DNA from: Desulfuromonadaceae bacterium
Lineage (GTDB): Bacteria; Desulfobacterota; Desulfuromonadia; Geobacterales; Pseudopelobacteraceae
NCBI GenBank assembly: GCA_028712075.1
Contig: JAQTQX010000027.1
Location: 1-44,435, forward strand
Direction: 5' to 3'
DNA: 44,435 nucleotides
Below the pieces are notes generated by a model that saw only the letters and a list, made by a program, of their open reading frames with translations, searched no databases and was not told the origin of the DNA. Shown piece after piece: positions 23,807 through 34,208 of the stretch. Numbering within the stretch: position 1 is the first letter of the stretch; each line of letters starts with the position of its first letter. A program made the translations under genes and the position numbers.

Positions 23807-25141
23807 ATGTCGCGAATAATTATATCATGCGCGGTTTTGCTGCTCATAGCTGCAACTTCTTATGCCGATGCCGCCACATTGACACTTAAAGACGCTGTTG
23901 CCATGGCTCTTGAAAACAACAATAAGATCAAGGCTGCCGCGTTTAATTCCCATGCTGCCAGCCAGGGGATTGACAGTGCCAATTCCCGCTATCTGCCGGC
24001 CATTGCTTTCGAGGAAACCCTCGTTGCATCCAATTCACCCATTAATGCGTTCATGATGAAACTGGATGAGGGGCGGTTTGCTATGAGCGATTTCGGCAGC
24101 ATCAACAACCCCCCGACGCGGCATGATTTTAAAACGATCCTGTCGATTCAACAGCCGCTGTACGCTCCAGCTCTGTCGCCGATGAAAGAACTGGCCGTCA
24201 TGGATGCGCAAAAAGCAGCATTGGGACTTGAAGCGGCGCGAGAGGGTGTAGCTTTTCAGACTTTCTATACCTATCTTGAAGTACAGAAGGCCGATGCCCA
24301 GCTAAAAGCTGCTGACAAAGCTATTGCCGATGCCCGGGAAAATATGCGGCTGGCAACAGTCAGAACATCTGCCGGAGTCGGTCTCAGGTCGGATGAACTA
24401 CGCTCCCGAACCCACCTGTCTTCCGTTGAGCAACAGCATATCTCAGCTCAAAATAATCTGGTTCTTGCCAAGATGAAATTGGCAATGCTGATCGGTCTGC
24501 CTGAGGATAATGCCTATGAGATCACCGGATTTTCGGACACTCTTGCGGTCCCTCCCATAAGTGAGCAGGTTGTCAATAACGCTCTCGAAACCCGGATTGA
24601 AATAAAGCAGTCCCATGCAGATCTGGAAAAATCAGATGCGGCCCTCAAGCTTGCATGGAGCGGGTATATGCCGACGGTTGGGGCCTTTGCCTCATATCAG
24701 TTGAACGCTGAGGATGCACCATTTGCTGCGGATAATGATGCCTGGACAGCAGGCGTTTCACTGAAATGGAGTATCTTTGACGGATTCCGCAGCAACAGTG
24801 AGCGGAGGCAGGCGCTTTCTGGCCAATCCGCCGCCCGTGAGATGCTGGAATCCACAACGAAGGATGTGAGGTATCAGCTTAAGGAAAGTTATGTCAGGCG
24901 TGATGAAGCGGCCAAACGTCTTGAGGTGACCCGGCACGCGGTTGCGGATGCGGAAGAGACGGTGAGGCTTCTTACCAGGCGCTATGAAAATTCGCTGTCA
25001 ACAATGGTTGAATTGCTTGACGCCCAGACGGCGCTTAATCAGACCAGAGCCAATCTGGTGGAAACCGAGGCTGGCTATGCCCTGTCTGGTGGCCGGGTCT
25101 ATTACATGACGGGAACATTTGTGAAGGAGATACTTAAATGA
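23807..25141 (+). CDS. TolC-like outer membrane efflux protein
   Basis: 444 residues with a signal peptide ending near SYADA. Long helical, alanine-rich repeats typical of the outer membrane factor fold, in two halves (starting LTLKDAVAMALENN and again from about residue 220). It forms the outer-membrane and periplasmic channel of a tripartite pump. GGAGG precedes the ATG by 6 nt. Its stop overlaps the adaptor gene by 4 nt, so the three pump genes are one operon. Confidence 0.93.
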   Translation: MSRIIISCAVLLLIAATSYADAATLTLKDAVAMALENNNKIKAAAFNSHAASQGIDSANSRYLPAIAFEETLVASNSPINAFMMKLDEGRFAMSDFGSINNPPTRHDFKTILSIQQPLYAPALSPMKELAVMDAQKAALGLEAAREGVAFQTFYTYLEVQKADAQLKAADKAIADARENMRLATVRTSAGVGLRSDELRSRTHLSSVEQQHISAQNNLVLAKMKLAMLIGLPEDNAYEITGFSDTLAVPPISEQVVNNALETRIEIKQSHADLEKSDAALKLAWSGYMPTVGAFASYQLNAEDAPFAADNDAWTAGVSLKWSIFDGFRSNSERRQALSGQSAAREMLESTTKDVRYQLKESYVRRDEAAKRLEVTRHAVADAEETVRLLTRRYENSLSTMVELLDAQTALNQTRANLVETEAGYALSGGRVYYMTGTFVKEILK

Positions 25142-26265
25142 GGAATTGCCTGATTGCGAGAAAAACTCTGCTTGTAGCGATTCTGCTGACGGCTGCACTT
25201 GCCGTTGGTTGTTCTAAAGGCCACGAAGCAGGAAAAACAGAAAATGCACCGGTGGTGGTCGCCAGGGGGGTATCGCTGGAGGTTGTCAAGAGCGTTGCCG
25301 CACCTGAATTGCTGGAAGTGGTCGGTACTGTGCGTGCACGTACCAGTGCGGTCGTTTCGACCCGTATCCCCGGCACTGTCAGTGTTCTGAAAGTTCGCGA
25401 GGGTGACCGGGTACGCAAAGGACAACTGCTTGCGCAGCTAGATGCCCAGGAAAACCAGGCGACTGCGGCAATGGCTACCGCCGGCATAGAAGAGGCCCGT
25501 CGTGGACTAGATGAGGCGTTGTCGCGAAAAAAACTGGCCGATACGACCTTTGACCGCTATCAGATACTCTTCACCGAGCAGGCGATCAGTCGTCAGGAAT
25601 TCGATGTAAGGCAGACCGAAAAAGATATTGCAGTACAAAGTGTCGCACGGGCCAATTCAAGACTTCAGCAGGCTCTGGCGGGGGCGAAGGCCGCAACCAC
25701 AATGTCTGGTTATACACGGATCACTGCCCCAATCTCGGGGATTATCATCAGCAAACAGGCCGATCTTGGAGCAACGATTTTCCCCGGTCAGCCGCTGATG
25801 ACGATCGATGACGACGGGAGCTACCAATTGGAACTTGCGTTGCCGGAAAATATTGCAACCAGGGTTAAGCCTGGCTCGCCGGTACAGGTGACGCTCGATG
25901 CCATCGAACACTCATTTACCGCCCGGATTGCCGAGATAGTTCCGGCCGCTGATCCGGGCAGCCGCACCTTTGTGGCCAAGATTGCTCTGAATCACAAGGG
26001 GTTGAAATCCGGTATGTTTGGCCGCGGCGCTGTCAGTTTTGGGACAACGACCAACGGCATCACTGTACCGAAACAGGCTGTTGTTGACCGCGGCGCAATG
26101 ACTTCAATCTGGACCGTTGACAAGGAAAACATCGTCCATATGCGTATTGTCAGGGTCGGACGGGAAAACGGCACTCGGGTGGAAATCCTCTCCGGTCTGT
26201 CGGAAGGTGATTGTGTCGTCGTGTCTGGTACCGAGAAGGTTATCGAAGGGGCACGGGTGGAGTAG
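25138..26265 (+). CDS. RND efflux periplasmic adaptor lipoprotein
   Basis: 375 residues. Lipoprotein signal with lipobox LAVGC (lipidated C25). Membrane fusion protein order: barrel-sandwich half (RIPGTVSVLKVREGDRVRKGQLLAQLD), helical hairpin (about 100-180), second half-lipoyl strand (APISGIIISKQADLG), then beta-barrel domains. It bridges the inner-membrane pump and the TolC-like channel. ATGA overlap with the upstream gene and a 3-nt gap to the transporter gene. Confidence 0.93.
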   Translation: MRNCLIARKTLLVAILLTAALAVGCSKGHEAGKTENAPVVVARGVSLEVVKSVAAPELLEVVGTVRARTSAVVSTRIPGTVSVLKVREGDRVRKGQLLAQLDAQENQATAAMATAGIEEARRGLDEALSRKKLADTTFDRYQILFTEQAISRQEFDVRQTEKDIAVQSVARANSRLQQALAGAKAATTMSGYTRITAPISGIIISKQADLGATIFPGQPLMTIDDDGSYQLELALPENIATRVKPGSPVQVTLDAIEHSFTARIAEIVPAADPGSRTFVAKIALNHKGLKSGMFGRGAVSFGTTTNGITVPKQAVVDRGAMTSIWTVDKENIVHMRIVRVGRENGTRVEILSGLSEGDCVVVSGTEKVIEGARVE

Positions 26266-26268
26266 ACC

Positions 26269-29200
26269 ATGGAAAACCTCGGTTTCGCCGGAAAAATTGC
26301 CCGCGCTTTCATTAATTCCAAGCTGACGCCACTGATTGTCGGCGCGTCGCTGCTGCTCGGTTTCTTCGCCGTAAAAATGACTCCGCGCGAAGAGGAGCCG
26401 CAGATTGTAGTGCCGATGGTGGACATCTATCTCCCGATGCCCGGTTCTTCCCCAAAGGAGGTCCAGGAACGTGTCGTCAAGCCGTTTGAGGCCAAGTTGT
26501 GGGAGATCAAGGGTGTCGAATATCTCTATTCCATGAGCCGTCCCGGCATGGGGATCATCACGGTCCGCTATCAGGTGGGGCAGCCGATGGAAGAGTCGCT
26601 GGTCAAGCTCTACAACAAGGTCATGAGCAATCGCATGCTGCTCCCTCCGGGTGCGTATGAACCTCTGGTTGTGCCAAAATCCATCGACGACGTTCCTATC
26701 TTTGCGGTGACGCTCTGGTCTGACCGTTACGGTCATGGGATTCTGCGGACGCTGGCTCATGAAGTTGCCGACGAACTAAAAAAGAGTGAAAATACTGCTG
26801 AAACAACCATAACAGGTGGATTGTCACGGCAGGTACGTGTAACCCTGGACGCACCGCGCCTTGCCGGGTTTGGTCTTTCGCCGCTGCAGGTTGCAGGCGC
26901 CCTGCAGAAGGGAAATGCATCCCTGCCATCGGGCAGTTTCTCAAGTGACAACAAGTCAATGCTTGTGCAGACCGGAGATTTTCTCGAAAATGCCGACGCA
27001 GTCAAGCGTGTGGTGATTGGTGTTTATGGTGGCAAACCGGTATATCTGTCGGACGTGGCCACGGTAGAGGACGGTCTCAGTGAACCTGCAGAGTATGTCT
27101 TTTTCGGCATGGGGCCGGGTGCTGCGGAAAAGAAAATATCCGGGAACCCGAAACAGGATTACGCCGCGGTAACCATAGCGGTTGCTAAGCGCACCGGAGC
27201 AAATGCCACCTGGATTGCTGATGACCTGCTGAAGAAGATAGAATTCATGAAGGGGAAGACCATCCCGTCTGATGTTCAGGTCACCATCACCCGCAATTAC
27301 GGTGAAACGGCCCGGGAAAAGAACAACGAACTGCTGTTTCACATGTTTCTCGCCGCCATCTCGGTCACGATCCTGATTGCGATCTTTATGGGGTGGCGTG
27401 CGGGTGCGGTGGCAGCGATTGCGATCCCGGTAACCCTGGCACTTACGTTGCTGGTGATCTATATGATCGGCTACACTCTCAACCGGATCACGCTGTTTGC
27501 GTTGATCTTTTCCATCGGTATTCTGGTGGATGATGCAATTGTCGTGGTGGAAAACATCCACCGCTTCTTTACCACCAAGTTTATGGAACCGTTGGAAGCC
27601 GCGATACTGGCGGTTGATGAGGTCGGTAATCCAACTATCCTTGCTACCTTTGCCGTCATCGCCTCGGTCATGCCGATGGGTTTTGTCGGTGGCCTGATGG
27701 GCCCCTACATGCGCCCGATCCCTGTGGGGGCAAGTACCGCAATGCTGCTTTCCATGTTTATTGCCTTTATTGTTACTCCTTACTTTGCCTACCGTTTTAT
27801 GAAGGAACAATCACATCACAACGCTACCGAAGAGGTTAAGGTATCCAAGCTGACCCTTTTCTATCGCCGCCTTATGGGAACATTCCTTCATAACGCCACA
27901 AAGCGGACGGCGTTTCTGACTGGCGTCGTGGTTCTGTTGCTGCTTTCCTGCTCACTGGTCTATTTCCAGGCGGTCACGGTAAAAATGCTCCCGTTTGATA
28001 ATAAAAACGAGCTGCAGATTATCATCGATTCTGCCGATAGTACGCCACTGGAGCAGACCGCCCGCATGACAAGGGAGATGGGGGATGTACTCCGGACAGT
28101 CCCTGAGGTGACTGATTTTCAGGAATATATCGGCACCAGTGCACCGTTCAACTTCAATGGTCTTGTCCGGCACTACTATCTGCGCCAGGGAGGGCACCTG
28201 GCCGATATCCAGGTCAATCTGCTCCCGAAGGAAGAGCGCAAGGATCAGTCCCACGCTATCGCCAAGCGCATCCGTCCGATGGTGAAGGCGATTGCCGATA
28301 AATACGGCGCGCGGGTCAAGGTTGCCGAGATTCCACCTGGTCCTCCGGTGCTGGCAACACTGGTAGCCGAGCTGTATGGTCCCGATGATGCCACACGGGC
28401 GGTAAGTGCCGCTAAAGTCAAGGCGATTATGGCCAAAACCGAAGGCGTGGTTGATGTCGATTGGTACCGCGAGAACGACCAGCCCAAGCTCACTTTTACT
28501 GTTGATCGCGAAAAAGCTGCTCTTTCCGGCGTTGCTGTCGATGATGTCGCTAAAACGCTGCACATCGCGCTGCATGGCCAGGATGCCGGACTGCTTCATG
28601 TGCCCAAGGAGAAAGAACCGGTGACCATCAACCTGCGAATGCCGGCCGGTCAGCGGAGTTCCACTGCGGCATTGTCATCGGTATATGTGACCGGAGCAAA
28701 AGGAAACATACCGTTGTCGCAGCTTGTACGCGTCACTACCGGCAGCGAGGAGAAAACCCTTTATCGTAAAAACCTCAAGAATGTCGTGTACGTAACTGCG
28801 GATGTGGCAGGAAAAATTGAGGCTCCGGTCTATGCGATTCTGAAGATGCAGGACGAAATCAATGCCATAGCAACACCTGATGGACGTAAAATTGAGGTGC
28901 TGGCGTCACGTCAACCCTGGAGCGAAGCGCATCTTGGTATGAAGTGGGATGGCGAATGGCATATCACTTATGAAGTGTTCCGTGATCTTGGAATTGCCTT
29001 CGGGGCTGTTATGGTGCTGATCTATATCCTTGTCGTTGCCTGGTTCAGGGACTTTACCACACCGCTGGTGATAATGGCGCCGATACCACTTACACTGATC
29101 GGAATCCTGCCGGGACATGCCATGTTCGGGGCGTTCTTTACCGCAACCAGCATGATCGGCTTCATCGCCCTTGCGGGAATCATTGTGCGGAACTCAATTA

Positions 29201-29484
29201 TTCTTATCGATTTTGCCGTGTTGCGAAGGAATGAAGGGTTGCCGCTTGATGAAGCGATCATCGAAGCCGGGGCGGTACGCTTTCGGCCGATGCTGCTGAC
29301 GGCCGCAGCGGTTGTGGTCGGAAGTTTCGTTATTCTTTTTGATCCGATATTCCAGGGGTTGGCCATCGCCTTGATGTGTGGTGAGATTGCCGCGACAACG
29401 CTGTCCCAGATCACCATTCCGATCCTGTATTTTCTTGTGGAAAGACGGAAAAAACCGCACAAAAATGAAGCAATACATCAGTAA
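26269..29484 (+). CDS. RND-family efflux transporter (inner membrane pump)
   Basis: 1071 residues, usual for the AcrB/HAE group. First TM near 20-40, large periplasmic loop, TM cluster, second loop, TM cluster. TM4 carries the paired aspartates for proton relay (GILVDDAIVVVENIHR). TM10 has GIIVRNSIILIDF, with arginine where AcrB has lysine. Heavy-metal type pumps have a different TM4 motif, so organic substrates are more likely, but the substrate cannot be assigned. Complete tripartite operon with 23807 and 25138. Confidence 0.94.
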   Translation: MENLGFAGKIARAFINSKLTPLIVGASLLLGFFAVKMTPREEEPQIVVPMVDIYLPMPGSSPKEVQERVVKPFEAKLWEIKGVEYLYSMSRPGMGIITVRYQVGQPMEESLVKLYNKVMSNRMLLPPGAYEPLVVPKSIDDVPIFAVTLWSDRYGHGILRTLAHEVADELKKSENTAETTITGGLSRQVRVTLDAPRLAGFGLSPLQVAGALQKGNASLPSGSFSSDNKSMLVQTGDFLENADAVKRVVIGVYGGKPVYLSDVATVEDGLSEPAEYVFFGMGPGAAEKKISGNPKQDYAAVTIAVAKRTGANATWIADDLLKKIEFMKGKTIPSDVQVTITRNYGETAREKNNELLFHMFLAAISVTILIAIFMGWRAGAVAAIAIPVTLALTLLVIYMIGYTLNRITLFALIFSIGILVDDAIVVVENIHRFFTTKFMEPLEAAILAVDEVGNPTILATFAVIASVMPMGFVGGLMGPYMRPIPVGASTAMLLSMFIAFIVTPYFAYRFMKEQSHHNATEEVKVSKLTLFYRRLMGTFLHNATKRTAFLTGVVVLLLLSCSLVYFQAVTVKMLPFDNKNELQIIIDSADSTPLEQTARMTREMGDVLRTVPEVTDFQEYIGTSAPFNFNGLVRHYYLRQGGHLADIQVNLLPKEERKDQSHAIAKRIRPMVKAIADKYGARVKVAEIPPGPPVLATLVAELYGPDDATRAVSAAKVKAIMAKTEGVVDVDWYRENDQPKLTFTVDREKAALSGVAVDDVAKTLHIALHGQDAGLLHVPKEKEPVTINLRMPAGQRSSTAALSSVYVTGAKGNIPLSQLVRVTTGSEEKTLYRKNLKNVVYVTADVAGKIEAPVYAILKMQDEINAIATPDGRKIEVLASRQPWSEAHLGMKWDGEWHITYEVFRDLGIAFGAVMVLIYILVVAWFRDFTTPLVIMAPIPLTLIGILPGHAMFGAFFTATSMIGFIALAGIIVRNSIILIDFAVLRRNEGLPLDEAIIEAGAVRFRPMLLTAAAVVVGSFVILFDPIFQGLAIALMCGEIAATTLSQITIPILYFLVERRKKPHKNEAIHQ

Positions 29485-29496
29485 CAAAGGGGATAT

Positions 29497-29931
29497 ATGT
29501 TCTGGTCGAATAAAGCACATCCGTCACTTGAAGGCTTGGCGATGGCGGAAAAATGTCAAGTAGAAGCCGAGGGGCTGTATCGTTCGGGAAAATATCATTG
29601 TGCCGAGGCGGTGCTGGAAACGGTGAGAAGGCATTTTGCCCCGGATGTTCCTGAGTCGGTTGTTGGCACCGTATCAGGCTTTGGTGGCGGCTCCAGCTCC
29701 GGATGCATCTGTGGTGCGGTTTCGGGGGGGACGGTTGCTCTCGGGTTAATACTGACGGATAAAAAAGCAACAGCGCATTTTACCAAAGAACTGCACACGT
29801 GGTTCAAACAGAAGTACGGTGTCACCTGCTGCAAGACAATACGCCAGACTCATAAGGGCGCCTGTCCGGTATTGACCGGAGAGGTGGCGGGAAAAATTGC
29901 CGAAATGCTGGCAAGTAAACAGGAAAAATAA
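29497..29931 (+). CDS. C_GCAxxG_C_C-type redox protein
   Basis: 144 residues. Conserved cysteines C35 (YHCAEAV), C70 and C72 ([11 protein letters not shown]), C111/C112 (VTCCKTI) and C123 (GACPVL), matching the C_GCAxxG_C_C family of small proteins presumed to be redox-active or metal-binding. AAAGGGG is 7 nt before the ATG. It starts 12 bases after the pump gene and likely shares its transcript, linking the pump to a redox or metal stress function (inference). Confidence 0.88.
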   Translation: MFWSNKAHPSLEGLAMAEKCQVEAEGLYRSGKYHCAEAVLETVRRHFAPDVPESVVGTVSGFGGGSSSGCICGAVSGGTVALGLILTDKKATAHFTKELHTWFKQKYGVTCCKTIRQTHKGACPVLTGEVAGKIAEMLASKQEK

Positions 29932-29944
29932 TGGAGGTAGCCCT

Positions 29945-30169
29945 ATGAAAGAAGAATTTTACATTGAGCGCATTGTGCGCATCATTGCCGGATCATTTAT
30001 TATGATTTCACTTGTTCTGGCGCATTTTCATTCCCCGAACTGGCTCTGGTTTACCGGTTTTGTCGGGTTGAACCTGTTTCAGTCCGGTTTCACCCAGTTT
30101 TGCCCCCTGTTTAATATTTTGGGGAAAATGGGTGTGCCACGCTTTCCCACAAGCGGCTGTTGTAAATGA
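29945..30169 (+). CDS. DUF2892 family small membrane protein (YgaP-like TM domain)
   Basis: 74 residues with two TM helices and the family ending: N-x-F-Q-x-x-F-T-x-F-C-P, then a C-terminal CC. Such proteins often lie beside rhodanese or sulfur-handling genes. GGAGG lies 7 nt before the ATG at 29945; an upstream frame extension overlaps the previous gene. Overlaps the following hydrolase gene by 4 nt. Confidence 0.86.
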   Translation: MKEEFYIERIVRIIAGSFIMISLVLAHFHSPNWLWFTGFVGLNLFQSGFTQFCPLFNILGKMGVPRFPTSGCCK

Positions 30170-30999
30170 CGTTCCGGATAACGGTTCTCTGTGAAAATTC
30201 AGTTGGTTCGCTTTCCGGTACGCTTGGCGAGCATGGTTTTGCAGCTCTGATCGAGCCATCTGATGGAGAACCGCTCCTGTTCGACACCGGTCAGGGGTTG
30301 ACCTTGATGCATAATGCACAGAGGATGAACAAGGATCTTTCACGGATCGAAAAGGTGGTCATATCTCATGGTCATTATGACCACGCCGGCGGGTTAATAC
30401 CGTTGCTGGAAAAATATGGTCCCAAGAAGATTTACGGTCATCCCAGCATGTTCCGCTCCCGCTATCGGGTCAAGGATACCGGTGAGTGTTATCCGATTTC
30501 CATACCATTCAGCCGAGAGGAATTGGAAACAGTAGGCGCTGATTTTTATTTTTCGAAGGAATTTTGCACAATTGCCGCAGGCACGTATCTGATCGGGGAA
30601 GTGCCGCGCGTGACCGACTTTGAGACCGGAGATCAGGGGATTTACTGTGATTGTACCGGTCAGGAGCTCGATACCACGCCGGATGATCAGTCACTGCTGC
30701 TGGAAACCAGCAAGGGGTTAGTGCTTGTACTGGGGTGCTGTCATGCCGGGCTGGTAAATACTGTTGAGCATATCGCGTATATGACCGGCAGGCGCGATAT
30801 ATATGCGGTGATTGGCGGCACGCATCTTGGCTTTTGCAGTCAGGAACAGCTTGAAAAGACGGTTACTCAACTGCGGGCGCTTGGGGTGAAGAAACTGGCC
30901 GCCAGCCACTGCACCGGGTTTGCCGCTTCGGCGCGGCTGTCACGGGAATTTCCGAAAGAGTTTCAGGTTGCCATGGTCGGTTACACGCTGGAAGTGTAG
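30166..30999 (+). CDS. Metallo-beta-lactamase-fold hydrolase
   Basis: 277 residues. The metal-binding signature HGHYDHAGG is at 68-76, with further histidines in [17 protein letters not shown] and ASHCTGF as second and third metal-ligand regions. Arrangement resembles the archaeal MptA-like/dihydropterin phosphate synthase-like branch of the fold, but substrate is not predictable. The ATG overlaps the DUF2892 stop (ATGA). Converges with the transporter gene 21 bases downstream. Confidence 0.88.
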   Translation: MTFRITVLCENSVGSLSGTLGEHGFAALIEPSDGEPLLFDTGQGLTLMHNAQRMNKDLSRIEKVVISHGHYDHAGGLIPLLEKYGPKKIYGHPSMFRSRYRVKDTGECYPISIPFSREELETVGADFYFSKEFCTIAAGTYLIGEVPRVTDFETGDQGIYCDCTGQELDTTPDDQSLLLETSKGLVLVLGCCHAGLVNTVEHIAYMTGRRDIYAVIGGTHLGFCSQEQLEKTVTQLRALGVKKLAASHCTGFAASARLSREFPKEFQVAMVGYTLEV

Positions 31000-31020
31000 C
31001 ATTCCGAAAATTCACCAGAA

Positions 31021-31941
31021 TTACTGCAGCAGCCACATTGTCAGCGGCAGTGTGACAAATGATACGCACGTCTGGACAGTAATAATGGCAGCCATACTGT
31101 CATGATCACCCCCCATCTGACGTGACAAAATGTATGCGGATGGCGCGGTCGGTACGCTGAACAGCAGGACTGCAACAGTCAAAGCAACTCCGGAAAGCCC
31201 CATTGATGTTCCCAGACCCCACGCGATCAGAGGCTTGCAAATAAACTGTACGGTACTGGTGGCGATAAGAGGGTGCCAGTGCAGCATCACGTTGCCGGCC
31301 CGATAGGCTGCCCCCACTGCCATGAGGCCAACCGGAAACGCTGCCTTCCCTCCCAACGCCAGAAAGCCGTCAATTGCCAGCGGCAGCTTCAGACCAGTTG
31401 TATTTAAACCGACACCGATGACGCAGCCGATGATGAGCGGATTGCGCAGCAAATCTGTCAAGAGTCGCTTGATATCGATGCCTTGTCCATTGTTCACTGC
31501 CAGGGAAAAGACCGAGACGCAGAGCACATTGATCAGAATGATCATAAATCCCGCCCCCATTGCCGCCAGAAACAGACCATCCTTGCCGAACAGATTCTCT
31601 GCCAGTGCCAGTGCAACAAATGTATTGAAGCGAACACCCCCCTGAAAGAGGGACGTAAAGGCCGGTCCCTTCATGCGGCGGTTCGTGAGCCACCAGAGTG
31701 TGACAAGAAGTGCACTTGACAGCACAGCACCTTCTACGGTCACCAGTATTTTGAACCACGGGAGAGTGCCGATTTCCTTGTCCGCCAGGCTGTGGATAAG
31801 AGTAGCCGGCATCAGCAGAAAATATGTCAGCTTTTCGGCTGACGGCCAGAATGTGGGGGGGAGAAAATTGGTGCGCTGGATAATGAATCCGGCGAGTATA
31901 AGCCCCAGAACCGGTATGAGGGCGTTGGCAATAGTGGTCAT
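31021..31941 (-). CDS. AEC-family (auxin efflux carrier-like) permease
   Basis: 306 residues with about ten TM helices in two inverted halves. It begins ALIPVLGLILAGFIIQ and carries the family pattern NPLIIGCVIGV mid-protein. Members export small organic acids or similar anions; the substrate here is unknown. The ATG at 31941 is chosen since GGAG lies 6 nt upstream; a longer frame to 32016 adds a polar, non-membrane N-terminus. Divergent from the YraN-like gene. Confidence 0.88.
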   Translation of the reverse strand: MTTIANALIPVLGLILAGFIIQRTNFLPPTFWPSAEKLTYFLLMPATLIHSLADKEIGTLPWFKILVTVEGAVLSSALLVTLWWLTNRRMKGPAFTSLFQGGVRFNTFVALALAENLFGKDGLFLAAMGAGFMIILINVLCVSVFSLAVNNGQGIDIKRLLTDLLRNPLIIGCVIGVGLNTTGLKLPLAIDGFLALGGKAAFPVGLMAVGAAYRAGNVMLHWHPLIATSTVQFICKPLIAWGLGTSMGLSGVALTVAVLLFSVPTAPSAYILSRQMGGDHDSMAAIITVQTCVSFVTLPLTMWLLQ

Positions 31942-32052
31942 GCGGCGCTCCGTGAAGCAGCGGTTTCGAGTAATTGTGCAGGGTGATGGTAAATATATGG
32001 TGTCATGCCGGGGCATTATGAGCTATAAAACGACAAAAAGTACAACAGATTT

Positions 32053-32526
32053 ATGATCCGGTACTCTGATGAATACTACTATCCCACAGATAGAGATGAA
32101 ACCGTGAACCTCTTTCGAAACCCGATCGCACAGAATACACCTGCTCCAGTAAGCGCTGGTAACAAGGGGACCGGTTTGCTTGGCGAAGAGGTGGCGGCAA
32201 ATTTCCTGATCGCTCGTGGTTACCGGATACTTGAGCGCAATTTTCGATGCAAGGGGGGTGAGGTTGACATTGTTGCCCGCGATCCGGCAGATAAAAGCCT
32301 GGTATTTGTCGAAGTTAAGGCTCGCCGTGGGCTTGCCTACGGAGTCCCGCAACTGGCTGTGACTTCCTTTAAACAGCGGCAGATCTCCAAGGCTGCGTTG
32401 ACTTGGCTCTCGAAAAACAAGTTACATGATTCCAACGCACGGTTTGACGTAATTGCCATTCTGCTGCATACTGACGACCTGCATGCGATTGAACATATCA
32501 AAAATGCTTTTGAACTGGCGTATTAA
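32053..32526 (+). CDS. YraN/UPF0102 family nuclease-like protein
   Basis: 157 residues. The conserved core is clear: GLLGEEVAANFLIARGY, then NFRCKGGEVDIVARD and VFVEVKAR, the E-D-ExK pattern of the restriction-endonuclease-like fold (Holliday junction resolvase-related). The family is usually about 120-130 residues, so the start may be the GTG at 32104, giving 140 residues; neither start has a clear Shine-Dalgarno. The NAD synthetase genes follow after 12 bases. Confidence 0.87.
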   Translation: MIRYSDEYYYPTDRDETVNLFRNPIAQNTPAPVSAGNKGTGLLGEEVAANFLIARGYRILERNFRCKGGEVDIVARDPADKSLVFVEVKARRGLAYGVPQLAVTSFKQRQISKAALTWLSKNKLHDSNARFDVIAILLHTDDLHAIEHIKNAFELAY

Positions 32527-32538
32527 AGAGGGGTCACC

Positions 32539-33387
32539 ATGGATTTCACCGTTGTTTTGGCTCAAATAAAACCAAAGCTTGGCTGTGTTGCCGATAATCT
32601 GGCCCTTGTTGAACGGGAAATTGGCAAAGCCCGTGAGGCGGGAGCTGATCTGATCGTCTTCCCGGAGCTGGCTTTGTCTGGTTATTTTTTGAAAGATCTT
32701 GTTCCTGAGGTGGCACTGCGCACTGATTCTCAGGAAATAGGTCGCCTCATGGAATTATCGCGGGGCATATCCATTGTTGTTGGCTTTGTTGAGGAAACGG
32801 CTGACTATCACTTTTATAACTCTGCTCTGTATCTTGAAGACGGGGCGATCCGCCATCTGCACCGGAAGGTATATCTGCCGACCTACGGCCTGTTTGATGA
32901 ACAGCGCTATCTGGCGCGCGGCGCATCGTTCCGTGCCTTTGATACGAAATTCGGCCGGTTCGGCATGCTGATCTGTGAGGATATGTGGCATCTGTCCGCC
33001 TCATACCTGCTCGCCATGGATGGTGCAACAGCGCTGATCTGTCTGTCAAGCAGCCCGGCTCGCGGCATTGAAGGGGACTCGCTCGGTTCGGCTGCAGCCT
33101 GGCAGCAACTTACCTCTACAACCGCTCTGTTTCTCAACTGCAGGGTACTCTACTGCAACCGGGTCGGCTACGAAGATGGCGTTAATTTCTGGGGAGGCTC
33201 TGAATATGTTGCACCATCAGGCGAATCGATAGTCCGGGGCCTTCTGTTGGAAGAGGAGTGTGTGACTGCTACAGTCGCGGAAGGGGCTCTACGCAGGGAG
33301 CGGATTTCCTCACCGATGATACGTGACGAAAATCTGTTTGTGACTTTGCAGGAGCTGCAACGGATCATGCGGGAAAGGGGGCAATAA
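32539..33387 (+). CDS. Carbon-nitrogen hydrolase, glutaminase part of a split NAD synthetase
   Basis: 282 residues of the nitrilase superfamily, with the Glu-Lys-Cys triad E43 (FPELALSGY), K110 (HRKVYLP) and C146 (LICEDMWH). In many bacteria this domain is fused to the front of NAD synthetase, supplying ammonia from glutamine. Here it is a separate gene whose stop overlaps the synthetase start by one base (TAATG), so the two polypeptides would be made together. GAGGGG precedes the ATG. Confidence 0.9.
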   Translation: MDFTVVLAQIKPKLGCVADNLALVEREIGKAREAGADLIVFPELALSGYFLKDLVPEVALRTDSQEIGRLMELSRGISIVVGFVEETADYHFYNSALYLEDGAIRHLHRKVYLPTYGLFDEQRYLARGASFRAFDTKFGRFGMLICEDMWHLSASYLLAMDGATALICLSSSPARGIEGDSLGSAAAWQQLTSTTALFLNCRVLYCNRVGYEDGVNFWGGSEYVAPSGESIVRGLLLEEECVTATVAEGALRRERISSPMIRDENLFVTLQELQRIMRERGQ

Positions 33388-34208
33388 TGGCCGGCTTGGT
33401 CGCCAATACCGATTTGTTGAGAAGGCTGCTGGTCGGATTTGTCCGGGATGAAGTACTCAAGGTTGGTGTCCGTAAGGTGGTGCTGGGGCTTTCCGGTGGC
33501 ATTGATTCGGCATTGGTTGCCTTTATTGCCGCTGAGGCGCTTGGTCCTGAGAATGTTCACGCAATCTGTATGCCGTACAAGAGCAGTAATCCGGAGAGCG
33601 AAGCGCATGCCCGTCTGGTTGCTTCATCCTGCGGCATATGTTTTTCAGTTGTATCGATTACGGCAATGGTAGACGCCTACTTCGAGCTGTTTCCGGAAGC
33701 TGATAATATGAGGCGTGGCAACAAAATGGCCCGCGAGCGGATGACTATTCTGTTCGACCACTCGGCGCTGTTCCGCGCGCTGGTGCTTGGCACCAGCAAC
33801 AAAACGGAACTGCTGCTCGGGTATGGCACTCTTTACGGTGATATGGCATCAGCCCTGAATCCTATCGGTGACATTTACAAAAGTCAGGTTTGGCAGCTTT
33901 CAGCAGCGATGGGTGTGCCGATAGAGGTTATTGAAAAACAGCCTTCTGCTGACTTGTGGGCTGGACAGACTGATGAAGAGGAGTTGGGCTTTTCATATCG
34001 TCAGGTCGATGAACTCCTGTACCGTATGGTTGATCAGCGCATGACCCGGCAGGAACTGGTCGCTGGCGGTTTTGACAGTGAGTTTGTCGATGCCATTTAC
34101 GCGAAAATTCAGAATTCCCATTTCAAGCGCCGTCTGCCGGTGATTGCCAAAGTGTCAAACCGCACGATTGACCGTGATTTCCGCTATGCAAGGGATTGGG
34201 GAAAATGA
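33387..34208 (+). CDS. nadE: NAD synthetase
   Basis: 273 residues. The ATP pyrophosphatase P-loop SGGIDS is at 36-41, followed by the family motifs [20 protein letters not shown] and [15 protein letters not shown]. Catalyses the last step of NAD synthesis, amidating deamido-NAD. Length fits the stand-alone (ammonia-using) type, but the adjacent amidase gene suggests glutamine is used. Overlaps the YciH-like gene by 4 nt. Confidence 0.94.
   Translation: MAGLVANTDLLRRLLVGFVRDEVLKVGVRKVVLGLSGGIDSALVAFIAAEALGPENVHAICMPYKSSNPESEAHARLVASSCGICFSVVSITAMVDAYFELFPEADNMRRGNKMARERMTILFDHSALFRALVLGTSNKTELLLGYGTLYGDMASALNPIGDIYKSQVWQLSAAMGVPIEVIEKQPSADLWAGQTDEEELGFSYRQVDELLYRMVDQRMTRQELVAGGFDSEFVDAIYAKIQNSHFKRRLPVIAKVSNRTIDRDFRYARDWGK

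Noticed and set aside
23551..23847. 98-codon minus-strand open frame in the AT-rich region.
   Set aside because: Biased AT-driven composition, no ribosome-binding site, overlaps the start of the efflux gene and resembles no protein.
27952..28599. 215-codon minus-strand frame within the RND transporter gene, and similar long antisense frames.
   Set aside because: Shadow frames of a well-supported coding gene; no independent start signals or recognisable motifs.
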